From positions 1 through 61,845 of the forward strand of contig CAZBLR010000010.1 of NCBI GenBank assembly GCA_964492895.1: DNA of 61,845 nucleotides, given 5' to 3'. The notes beneath the pieces were generated by a model. The model saw only the letters and a list, made by a program, of their open reading frames with translations, had not been told where the DNA came from and did not search any database. A program made the position numbers and the translations under genes. Positions 54,836-61,845 of the stretch are shown here, piece by piece (position 1 is the stretch's first letter; each line of letters opens with the position of its first letter). Source of the stretch: DATLWN01 sp964492895. Lineage in GTDB: Bacteria; Pseudomonadota; Zetaproteobacteria; Mariprofundales; Mariprofundaceae.

Positions 54836-55912
54836 ATGACCGACCGTTCCACCCAGGCGACCCCCGATTCCCGCTGGCGGAGGCTGCTGGGAGGCGTGTG
54901 CCTCGGCATGCTGCTCGCCGCCGCCCTGCCGTCCCCCGTCTGCGATGCCGCACCATCCCCGGCTGCCGGGGCGGATGTCACCCCGGTTCCCGTGGTCGAC
55001 AAGGCCACGCTGCTCAAGCTTCTGAAGTCGGAAACGGGTCTGTCCGACAAGGTGCTTCGCCCGGCACTGGACAACGCCCGTTTCGATCCCAGCGTCATCA
55101 CGCGCATGGAAACACCGTACGAGGCGAGACCCTACGCGGAATACCGGCCCCTGTTCGTGCGCAAGCAGCTGGCCCAGACCGGGCGGCAGTACCTGGAAGC
55201 GCACCGTGCGATCTTCAACGAGGCGTGGAAACGTTACGGTGTCGAGCCACAGATCATCGCCGCCATCCTGGCCATCGAAACGCATTTCGGTGACCGGCAG
55301 GGCAACGATCGCGTGCTCGACTCCCTGTATACCCTGGCCAGCGGCTACCCGCGCCGGGCCGATTTCTTCCGCAAGGAGCTGGGCGAGTATCTGAAGCTCT
55401 GCCATGCGGAGAACCTGGATCCGGACAGCATCATCGGTTCCTACGCCGGGGCCTTCGGCGTCCCCCAGTTCATCCCCTCGTCCTACATGGCCTATGCAGT
55501 CGATGGAAACGGCGACGGGCGCCGTGACGTCTGGCATTCGCCGCGGGACATCATCTTCAGTGTGGCCAACTATTTCCACCAGCACGGCTGGCAGCCGCGC
55601 CTGCCGGTGGCGCACTGGCTTGCGCACGAGCCGGAGAAGAAGGCCCTGCTGGATCAGCGCGACAAGGAGATGCAGGACTGGCAACCCCTGCAGAAGCTGT
55701 ATGCCGAGGGCCTGCATAAGTTGCCGGCGCCATGGCATAAGACGGATCCGGTGGCGCTGATCAGCATGCAGCCGGGCGACCACGATCGCACCGCTGTCGT
55801 CAGCCGCAACTTCTATGTGATCACACGCTGGAACCGCTCCTACAATTACGCCATGGCCACCACCGAGCTCGCCCACCTGATGGGATGCAGCCATTGCGGC
55901 ACCGGCCTGTGA
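54836..55912 (+). CDS. mltB: Membrane-bound lytic murein transglycosylase B
   Basis: 358 residues with a signal peptide (about 1-39, ending CDAAP). The catalytic domain has AAILAIETHFGDRQGNDRVLDSLYTLASGYPRRADFF with catalytic Glu in AIETHFG, SYAGAFGVPQFIPSSYMAYAVDGNGDGRRDVW, and a C-terminal YNYAMATTELAHLM. No clear lipobox is at the mature start, so it may be soluble periplasmic. It leads directly into rlpA (2 bases). Confidence 0.92.
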   Translation: MTDRSTQATPDSRWRRLLGGVCLGMLLAAALPSPVCDAAPSPAAGADVTPVPVVDKATLLKLLKSETGLSDKVLRPALDNARFDPSVITRMETPYEARPYAEYRPLFVRKQLAQTGRQYLEAHRAIFNEAWKRYGVEPQIIAAILAIETHFGDRQGNDRVLDSLYTLASGYPRRADFFRKELGEYLKLCHAENLDPDSIIGSYAGAFGVPQFIPSSYMAYAVDGNGDGRRDVWHSPRDIIFSVANYFHQHGWQPRLPVAHWLAHEPEKKALLDQRDKEMQDWQPLQKLYAEGLHKLPAPWHKTDPVALISMQPGDHDRTAVVSRNFYVITRWNRSYNYAMATTELAHLMGCSHCGTGL

Positions 55913-55914
55913 CG

Positions 55915-56760
55915 ATGCTACGCCTGGCCCTGTTCGCCTTCGCGGCAACAGCCATCGCAGCCTGCAGCACCACCTCCGCCTACCGCCACCAGCCCGCCTC
56001 CCTGCCATCCGGCGCCGGCGGCCATGTCAAGACCGGCACCCCCTATACCGTCAATGGCCGGACCTATTACCCGCTGGCCAGTGCCTACGGCTATGATGCG
56101 ACCGGCATCGCCTCCTGGTACGGCCGGGACTTCCACGGCCACCGCACCGCCGATGGGGAATGGTACGACATGCATGCCATGTCGGCCGCCCATACCACGC
56201 TTCCGCTGCCCACGCTCGTGCGCGTCACCAACCTCGAGAACGGGCGCCAGGTCGTGGTACGGGTCAACGATCGCGGGCCCTTCGTCAAGGGCCGCCTGAT
56301 CGATCTTTCCTATGCCGCCGCCAAGGAGCTCGGCTTCGCCAAGCAGGGCACGACGCGCGTGCGCGTGCAGGCCCTGGCCGGGCTCCAGGATGGTGGCCCG
56401 ATGCTTGCCGACAGGCGCGCGCCAGCGCCGGTTGCACGGCCGCCGGTGCCGCGTACCCCGCTGCCCATGACGCCTGCCGCGGCCCCTGTACCTGCACCGG
56501 CCGGCAACGCGATCCCCGATCGGCCCTCCGGCGCCCTGTACGTGCAGCTGGGGGCCTTTGCGTCCATCGACAATGCCAACCGGCTCACCCACTCCCTGGC
56601 CAACGCCTACGGCGATATCGCCGTCTACAGTTCGGGCAGCGGCACGGCGCGGCTGTACAAGGTCCGGATCGGACCCTTCCGGGACGTGCATCAGATCGAG
56701 CAGACGGTGATGTCCCTGCAGGCCCTCGGTATCCGGGATACCATCGTGGTCATCGAGTAG
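55915..56760 (+). CDS. rlpA: RlpA-like lipoprotein with SPOR domain
   Basis: 281 residues. Lipobox AAC (Cys about 16). The double-psi barrel has GIASWYGRDFHGHRTADGEWYDMHAMSAAHTTLP and VVRVNDRGPFVKGRLIDLSYAAAKELG, with the catalytic His and Asp regions. An Ala/Pro linker (about 170-210) and a C-terminal SPOR domain (LYVQLGAFASIDNANRL...YKVRIGPF) bind denuded glycan at septa. GTG 55909 is an alternative start. It acts with mltB and dacA on the wall. Confidence 0.93.
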   Translation: MLRLALFAFAATAIAACSTTSAYRHQPASLPSGAGGHVKTGTPYTVNGRTYYPLASAYGYDATGIASWYGRDFHGHRTADGEWYDMHAMSAAHTTLPLPTLVRVTNLENGRQVVVRVNDRGPFVKGRLIDLSYAAAKELGFAKQGTTRVRVQALAGLQDGGPMLADRRAPAPVARPPVPRTPLPMTPAAAPVPAPAGNAIPDRPSGALYVQLGAFASIDNANRLTHSLANAYGDIAVYSSGSGTARLYKVRIGPFRDVHQIEQTVMSLQALGIRDTIVVIE

Positions 56761-56761
56761 G

Positions 56762-57298
56762 ATGCGCCCGCGCAAACGCATCGCCGCCTTCGGCTCATCA
56801 CGCACCGCTTCCGGATCACCGGAATACGCCGATGTACGGGATCTCTCGGAACAGTTGGCCGCGGCCGGATGGGACGGTATCACCGGCGGGCATCAGGGGA
56901 TGATGGCCGCCTTCTCCGAGGGCATCCGGGCCGGTGGCGGCCATGTCCGAGGCGTGACGCTCGAGCGCTTCCCCACCCCGCCGGGCAACAGCCTGAACGA
57001 GGAGGTCCGGGCCAGGAACTTCTTCGAACGCATGCAGGCCATGATCGAGGCGGCGGATGCCTATCTGGTGCTGCCGGGTGGGCTGGGTACGCTGGCCGAG
57101 CTGGCCATGACCTGGGATCTGCTGGCCATCCGCGTGCTCGAGGCGCGTCCCCTGGTCGTGTTCGGGCGGATGTGGGAGCCGGTGATCGGGGCGCTGCGGG
57201 AGAACCTGGTTTTGTCGGTCGAGCACGCCTTTGACAGCATGCACGTCTGCCAAAGCCACGAGGAGGTCCTGGCGCACCTTGCCCAATGCCATCGCTGA
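56762..57298 (+). CDS. LOG family protein (TIGR00730/lysine-decarboxylase-like)
   Basis: 178 residues with the nucleotide-binding Rossmann-like fold: RIAAFGSSRTA, WDGITGGHQGMMAAFSEG, and the diagnostic PGGLGTLAELAMTWD (PGGxGTxxE). Members with full motifs cleave cytokinin-type nucleoside monophosphates to free base, though bacterial roles differ. It starts one base after the rlpA stop. Confidence 0.88.
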   Translation: MRPRKRIAAFGSSRTASGSPEYADVRDLSEQLAAAGWDGITGGHQGMMAAFSEGIRAGGGHVRGVTLERFPTPPGNSLNEEVRARNFFERMQAMIEAADAYLVLPGGLGTLAELAMTWDLLAIRVLEARPLVVFGRMWEPVIGALRENLVLSVEHAFDSMHVCQSHEEVLAHLAQCHR

Positions 57299-57311
57299 TT
57301 TCCAGGATCTG

Positions 57312-58148
57312 ATGCTGACGGTACCAGGCGCCGGCGATGGCCAGCGTCTCGACGTCGTGCTGGCCCAGGGCGTTTCGATGTCCCGTCGGCGCATCCGCAG
57401 GGTCATCGAGGACGGCGGCGTCTACCTCAATCGCCACCGTTGCCGGACGGCCGGCCGCACGGTGCGCACCGGCGACCGCCTGCGCATCGTCTGTCTCGAC
57501 GGGGAGACGCTCGTGCCGTTCCGGCCGGAGCAGATCCTGTGGTCGCAGGATTCGTTGATTCTGGTGCACAAACAAAGCGGTCAGTACGCCCAGGAGGCCC
57601 TGCACCGCAGCCGGGGGACATTGCCGGCGGAGCTGGCCCTGCATCTCGGCCTGAAGGCCGACGATGTCCGGCCCGTACACCGCCTGGACCGCGGCACCTC
57701 CGGGCTGATGCTGTTCGCCACCGATCCGGCGACCCTGCAGCATCTGCAGCGGCACTGGGCCTCGTCGGTGCAAAAATCCTACCTGGGCGTGGCCGATCCC
57801 GCCCCGGACTGGCAGCACCGACGCATCGATCTTCCCATCGGGACCCGGCGCGATGCCCAAGGCCGCTACGCGGTGGACCCGGCAGGGCGCGCCTGCGACA
57901 GCGAGGCCGGGATCATCGAACGCCGTGACGGCCGCGCCCTGGTGCGCTTGATCCCCCATACCGGGCGTACGCACCAATTGCGCGTGCATATGGCGGCGCT
58001 AGGATGCCCCCTGCTCGGGGACAGCCGCTACGGCGGCCGGCCGCACCCGCGCTTGATGCTGCATGCGCATACGCTCTCGCTTGAACCGCCGGCATGGCCC
58101 GAAGCCATGGAATGGCATGCTGATCCCAAGGAGGACTGGATATGGTAA
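57312..58148 (+). CDS. RluA-family pseudouridine synthase
   Basis: 278 residues. An N-terminal S4 domain (about 8-60: GQRLDVVLAQGVSMSRRRIRRVIEDGGVYLN) precedes the catalytic domain with VHRLDRGTSGLMLFA (catalytic Asp), VQKSYLGVA, LIPHTGRTHQLRVHM and CPLLGDSRYGG. The target uridine cannot be read from sequence. The start at 57312 follows AGGA closely; it begins 13 bases after the LOG gene and overlaps dacA by 7 bases. Confidence 0.9.
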   Translation: MLTVPGAGDGQRLDVVLAQGVSMSRRRIRRVIEDGGVYLNRHRCRTAGRTVRTGDRLRIVCLDGETLVPFRPEQILWSQDSLILVHKQSGQYAQEALHRSRGTLPAELALHLGLKADDVRPVHRLDRGTSGLMLFATDPATLQHLQRHWASSVQKSYLGVADPAPDWQHRRIDLPIGTRRDAQGRYAVDPAGRACDSEAGIIERRDGRALVRLIPHTGRTHQLRVHMAALGCPLLGDSRYGGRPHPRLMLHAHTLSLEPPAWPEAMEWHADPKEDWIW

Positions 58149-59332
58149 AACGCACTTGGTCATTGATGTTGCTCGCTGCTGCCCTGCTGATGATGGCATC
58201 CGCGGCCCGGGCTTCCGAATGGTGGCCCCAGCCCCCCCATATCGCAGCCAAGTCGTGGGTGTTGCTGGATGCGCGTTCCGGCCAGGTGCTGGCGAGCGAC
58301 AACGAGAACATGGAGCTGCCTCCGGCCAGCCTGACCAAGATGATGACCCTGTATCTGGCCTTCGAGGATCTGAAGCTGGGCCGCATCAAGATGAGCGACC
58401 AGGTGCCGGTCAGCGTCAAGGCCTGGAAGATGGGCGGCAGCCGCATGTTTATCGATCCGAGCAAGCACCCGACCGTCGAGCAGCTGCTGCACGGCATCTC
58501 CACGGATTCCGGCAACGATGCCGTCATCGCCCTGGCCGAGTACATCTCCGGCACCGAGTCGGCCTTCGTCAACCGCATGAACGCCAAGGCCAAGGAACTG
58601 GGCATGGCGCACACGCACTTCGCCGATGCCACCGGCTATCCCATTGCCGACCATTACAGCACGGCCCTGGACATGGCCCATCTCGGTGCCGCGCTGTGGC
58701 GGGACTTTCCGAAGTACTACCCAATTTTCGATGAGCACAGCTACACCTACGACAACATCACCCAGTCCAACCGCAACCGCCTGCTGTGGCGGGACCCGCG
58801 CGTCGACGGCATCAAGACCGGCCATACCGATGCGGCCGGCTTCTGCCTGGTCACCTCCGCCCAGAAGGGCAACACGCGCTTCGTGACCGCGGTGTTCGGC
58901 ACCGATTCCGATGATGCCCGTGCCCAGCAGTCCAAGGCCATCCTGGATTTCGCGTTCCGCAACTTCGTGACCATGCGGCCGGCCGATCACGACATCCGGC
59001 GCCAGGTCCAGGTCTATGACGGCAAGCAGGACACCGTCTGGCTGGTCCCGAAGCAGCCGATGTGGATCAGCGTGCCGCGCGGCTTCGAGAGATACGTCAA
59101 GTTCCACCTGCGTTACCAGGCGCCGCTGCGCGCTCCGATCGCCAAGGGGCAGGTCCTGGGCACGGTCGAGGCCGTCGCCAAGACCCCGAGTGACGACAAG
59201 GCGCAGGTGCTCGGCAGCGTGCCCATGGAGGCCGACAGCCGCGTGGCCCTCGCCTCGTGGTTCGGCCGCAAGTGGGACGCCCTGCGCCTGTGGTGGCATG
59301 CCAACGACCAGGCGGCGCAGGCCGACGAATAG
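58142..59332 (+). CDS. dacA: D-alanyl-D-alanine carboxypeptidase (PBP5/DacA type)
   Basis: 396 residues. Signal peptide 1-25 (SAARA-S). Penicillin-binding motifs are intact: SxxK in PASLTKMM (S63, K66), SGN in DSGNDA (123-125), KTG (225-227). A C-terminal PBP5 beta domain (about 285-375) is followed by a short amphipathic tail (WFGRKWDALRLWWHAND) for membrane binding. It trims pentapeptides in the periplasm. Confidence 0.96.
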   Translation: MVKRTWSLMLLAAALLMMASAARASEWWPQPPHIAAKSWVLLDARSGQVLASDNENMELPPASLTKMMTLYLAFEDLKLGRIKMSDQVPVSVKAWKMGGSRMFIDPSKHPTVEQLLHGISTDSGNDAVIALAEYISGTESAFVNRMNAKAKELGMAHTHFADATGYPIADHYSTALDMAHLGAALWRDFPKYYPIFDEHSYTYDNITQSNRNRLLWRDPRVDGIKTGHTDAAGFCLVTSAQKGNTRFVTAVFGTDSDDARAQQSKAILDFAFRNFVTMRPADHDIRRQVQVYDGKQDTVWLVPKQPMWISVPRGFERYVKFHLRYQAPLRAPIAKGQVLGTVEAVAKTPSDDKAQVLGSVPMEADSRVALASWFGRKWDALRLWWHANDQAAQADE

Positions 59333-59344
59333 ATCGCCGGCGCG

Positions 59345-60193
59345 GTGTCGGGCCTGATCGCCTACGTCAACGGCGGCTTCGTGCCGCTCGATCAGGCATA
59401 TGTGCACGTCGAGGACCGCGGGTTCCAGTTCGCGGACAGCGTCTACGAGGTGATCGCCTGCTATGGCGGATGCTTCCTCGATCTGCCGGCCCACCTGAAG
59501 CGCCTGGAGGCCTCCTGCACGGCCATCGGCATGCCCATGCCCTGCCCGCTGCATGAGCTGGAGGAAACGATCAGGGAAACCTGCCGCCGCAATCCCTTCC
59601 CCAATGCCTCGGCCTACGTCCAGGTGACCCGCGGGACGGCCCCCCGCTCGCTCTCCATCCCGGACGGCCTGACGCCGGGCCTCGTCATCACCTGCCGGGA
59701 GCTGCCGTTCCCGCCCGAACAGGCCCCCGTCTTCTCCGCCGTCACCCTGCAGGACTTCCGCTGGGGACGATGTGACATCAAGACCACGGCCCTGATCGCC
59801 AGCGTGCTGGGCCGCCGGGAGGCGGTGCGCCGCGAGGCCGAGGAGGCCTTCTGGACCGATGCCGACGGGCATGTGCTCGAGGGTACGGCCACGAATGTCC
59901 TGGCCGTCATCGATGGCGCGCTCGTTACCCATCCGCTCGACCGGCACGTGCTCGGGGGCATCACGCGCCAGATGGCGCTGGAACTGGCGCACGAGGCCGG
60001 CATCCGGGTCGAACAGCGGCCATGGACGCTGGCGGAACCCTCGCTCAGCGAATGCATGATGACGAGCACCCTGTATGCCCTTGCCCCGGTCTGTCGCGTG
60101 GATGGCCAGCCCATCGGCAGCGGCCAGCCCGGGGTCACGACCCTGAGGCTGCGCCAGGCCATGCTCGACCGTTTCCGGAGCCTCGGCGCATGA
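59345..60193 (+). CDS. D-amino-acid aminotransferase (class IV PLP enzyme)
   Basis: 282 residues. Fold-type IV: VEDRGFQFADSVYEVIACYGG, WGRCDIKTTALIASVLGRREAV with the PLP lysine in IKTT, GHVLEGTATNVLAVIDG, and TSTLYALAPVCRVDGQPIG. It interconverts D-alanine and D-glutamate, consistent with its place after dacA; 4-amino-4-deoxychorismate lyase and branched-chain enzymes share the fold, so substrate is not certain. Start GTG 59345. Confidence 0.88.
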   Translation: MSGLIAYVNGGFVPLDQAYVHVEDRGFQFADSVYEVIACYGGCFLDLPAHLKRLEASCTAIGMPMPCPLHELEETIRETCRRNPFPNASAYVQVTRGTAPRSLSIPDGLTPGLVITCRELPFPPEQAPVFSAVTLQDFRWGRCDIKTTALIASVLGRREAVRREAEEAFWTDADGHVLEGTATNVLAVIDGALVTHPLDRHVLGGITRQMALELAHEAGIRVEQRPWTLAEPSLSECMMTSTLYALAPVCRVDGQPIGSGQPGVTTLRLRQAMLDRFRSLGA

Positions 60194-60834
60194 GCGTCCG
60201 TGCCATGCTGCTCGACATGGACGGCACGCTGGTCGACGCGTTCGCCCCCATCGTCTACGCCCTGAATCGCACACTGGCGACACTGGGGCTTCCCGGGATG
60301 AGCGAGGCCGACATCCGGCGGCATACCGGTCGCGGCGAGAGCAGCATCCGGGCCTTGTTCGGAGAGCGCCGCGACGAGGCCGTTCGCCTGTACCTGCAAT
60401 TCCACGACGAGCGCCTGTACGAGCTTACGCCCATGCCCGGCGCCGAGCCGATGCTGCAATGGGCGAAATCCGCCGGGCTCTCGGTGGCGGTCGTCACCAG
60501 CAAATCGCAATCACGGGCCGAGGCGCAGCTGATGCACCTGGGCTGGACGCCGTGGATCGACTACGTGGTCGGCCTGGTGGACGGCCGGACGCAAAAGCCC
60601 GATCCCCATACCCTGTACCTGGCCTGCGACTACATGGGTGTCGCGCCTGACGAGGCCGTGATGATCGGTGACGGCACCGCCGACATGCAGGCGGCCGTAA
60701 ACGCAGGCTGCACACCCCTCGGGCTTGCGCATGCATTTTCCTGCCGCGAGCTGGAGGCGGCGGGCGCCGAGCACTGTTTTTCATCCCTGACCGAGGTCCA
60801 ACAATGGCTGAGCACGCAGATTCCGACATCCTGA
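60190..60834 (+). CDS. HAD-family phosphatase (Gph-like)
   Basis: 214 residues with motif I LLDMDGTLVDAF, motif II VVTSKSQ, motif III lysine in TQKPDPHTLYL and motif IV MIGDGTADMQAAVNAG. It resembles phosphoglycolate/pyrophosphatase-type HADs and is distinct from gph at 9950. Overlaps the aminotransferase by ATGA and hslO by 31 bases, so it is embedded in one transcript. Substrate unknown. Confidence 0.86.
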   Translation: MSVRAMLLDMDGTLVDAFAPIVYALNRTLATLGLPGMSEADIRRHTGRGESSIRALFGERRDEAVRLYLQFHDERLYELTPMPGAEPMLQWAKSAGLSVAVVTSKSQSRAEAQLMHLGWTPWIDYVVGLVDGRTQKPDPHTLYLACDYMGVAPDEAVMIGDGTADMQAAVNAGCTPLGLAHAFSCRELEAAGAEHCFSSLTEVQQWLSTQIPTS

Positions 60835-61643
60835 CCCGTTTTCTGCTGGCCGGAGCCTATACCCGCGGTGCTCTGATCTGCGGCAGGAGCATCGCCGCGG
60901 AAGGCGTGCGCGTGCACGGACTGGCCGGTGCACCGGCGGATCTGTTCGGACAGGCGCTGGTCGCGTCGGTATTGCTGCTCAGCATCAGCAAGGGCGGAAT
61001 CCGCCAGGTGCTGCAACTGGATGCCCGGCCGGAGCAGCGCGCTTCGCCATTGGTGCGCATCATGGCCGAGGCGGGCCACGGCAGCGTCCGCGGCTACGTC
61101 ATCTGGCGGGAGAACGGGGCCATGATCCAGGGCGGCGCCCATGGCATCACGGACTGGCTGGGGCGTCCCCTGCTGCTGTCGACCGTGCGTGACCTGGGCA
61201 TCGGCCACCCCTATGTCTCCACCATCGAACACGATTCGGAGCATCTGGCCGACCATCTGGTGCATTACCTGAGTCAGTCGGTGCAGGTGCATGCCGATGT
61301 GGCGCTGGTCGGCACCACCGGGCTGATGATCGAGGCGATGCCCGGATGCGACGATGAGCACTGGTTCAAGGCGGTGCAGGCCATGGCCGCCATCCCCTCG
61401 CAGACGCTCGCGGCGGACGACCCCGAGGCCATCCTGGCCGGCTTTGCCGACCTCGGATGCAAGATCGTCGAGCAGGTGCCGTACCGATACCAGTGCCGCT
61501 GCAGCGAGGCGTCGATGGTCGAGGCGCTGCGTCACCTTGCCCGGGATGAACTGGTGAGCCTGGCCGATGAACATGGGGACATCGTCGTCAGCTGCGAATA
61601 CTGCAACCGCAGCTACCGCGTTCCGCTCGACCCGGACGGCTGA
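60804..61643 (+). CDS. hslO: Redox-regulated chaperone Hsp33
   Basis: 279 residues. A holdase activated by oxidation. The zinc switch is CRC (C231, C233) with CEYC (C264, C267), all four ligands present. The N-terminal core has RGALICGRS and the linker region typical of the family. Starts inside the end of the HAD gene. Last of the plus-strand chain before tRNA-Ser. Confidence 0.96.
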   Translation: MAEHADSDILTRFLLAGAYTRGALICGRSIAAEGVRVHGLAGAPADLFGQALVASVLLLSISKGGIRQVLQLDARPEQRASPLVRIMAEAGHGSVRGYVIWRENGAMIQGGAHGITDWLGRPLLLSTVRDLGIGHPYVSTIEHDSEHLADHLVHYLSQSVQVHADVALVGTTGLMIEAMPGCDDEHWFKAVQAMAAIPSQTLAADDPEAILAGFADLGCKIVEQVPYRYQCRCSEASMVEALRHLARDELVSLADEHGDIVVSCEYCNRSYRVPLDPDG

Positions 61644-61660
61644 CCGGGCCCGTACGGGCC

Positions 61661-61689
61661 TTGTGCCGCGCCCCTGCCCTGCCTACAAT
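61661..61689 (+). promoter_or_regulatory. Sigma-70-like promoter for tRNA-Ser
   Basis: TTGTGC (61661-61666) and TACAAT (61684-61689) are spaced by 17 bases, placing the start about 7 bases before the tRNA. A GC-rich GCGCGT discriminator follows, as in stable-RNA promoters. Confidence 0.75.
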
Positions 61690-61702
61690 GCGCGTCCTTC
61701 AC

Positions 61703-61798
<96 letters not shown>

Positions 61799-61804
61799 AA
61801 CGAG

Positions 61805-61834
61805 AAAGAGGCCCCGAAGCGGGCCTCTTTTTTG
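61805..61834 (+). terminator. Intrinsic terminator after tRNA-Ser
   Basis: Ten-base stem AAAGAGGCCC / GGGCCTCTTT (61805-61814 with 61821-61830), 6-base loop, followed by further T residues and G. Confidence 0.92.
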
Positions 61835-61845
61835 TTTCGGGAGAC

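Noticed and set aside
58160..60283. 707-codon minus-strand frame
   Set aside because: It covers dacA and the aminotransferase, both well supported on the plus strand.

Overview
The window is about 62 kb of GC-rich, densely coded bacterial chromosome. The gene content and several neighbourhoods (pilF-rodZ, mltB-rlpA, clpS-clpA, dapE/dapF, queF/queG, hslO) point to a Gram-negative proteobacterium, gamma-like or from a deep branch near it such as Acidithiobacillia or Zetaproteobacteria. No single gene fixes the genus. A run of exactly 100 N at 20721-20820 shows this is a scaffold from a draft assembly.

Region 1 (1-20.6 kb) is mostly core metabolism. It holds the coupled minus-strand genes dapE-queF-dapF, ygfZ with a DUF4936 partner, thiC, a CBS protein, tsaE, an amino-acid permease, marC, and the overlapping chain queG-gph-thiE-thiD. 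A cyclic-nucleotide-binding protein follows, then a large PilB/GspE-like ATPase fused to a receiver domain, mazG, and a TolC-MacA-MacB efflux operon.

Region 2 (20.6-22.4 kb) is a visibly AT-richer accessory patch beside tRNA-Glu. It contains the assembly gap, a gene tail, several terminators, an SRAP (YedK) gene that has lost its catalytic N-terminus, an orphan lipoprotein, and a degenerate copy of the tRNA 3' end that may be an old attachment site.

Region 3 (22.4-27.1 kb, minus strand) is a small chemosensory operon, cheW-mcp-hybrid cheA. The CheA stop codon lies inside tRNA-Glu, and the two probably share one terminator.

Region 4 (27.3-38.5 kb) begins with an mltD-like lipoprotein and a peptide-binding lipoprotein. 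The matching permeases dppB/dppC lie 6.4 kb further on. Between them, on the opposite strand, is a metal-uptake-type block: a Fur/Zur regulator with a palindromic operator candidate, a His/Cys-rich small protein, a TonB-dependent receptor, exbB, exbD and tonB, plus two unknown secreted proteins.

Region 5 (38.5-61.8 kb) holds tadA, a second cyclic-nucleotide-binding protein, a macrodomain protein, an RMD1/DUF155 protein, tatD, a CbbY-like phosphatase, clpS-clpA-trmO and a zinc-ribbon/Ser-Thr-kinase/HDOD fusion. A minus-strand operon of an ATP-grasp enzyme and two glycosyltransferase-like proteins comes next. It ends with rlmN-mtnP-pilF-rodZ, pcm, mltB-rlpA, a LOG protein, an RluA-type pseudouridine synthase, dacA, a D-amino-acid aminotransferase, a HAD phosphatase, hslO, and tRNA-Ser with its own promoter and terminator.

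No CRISPR array, rRNA, transposase or integrase was seen. The least ordinary items are the two signalling fusions (ATPase-REC and Zn-ribbon-kinase-HDOD), the Zur/TonB block splitting a peptide transporter, the CheA/tRNA overlap, and the glycosyltransferase/ATP-grasp operon.
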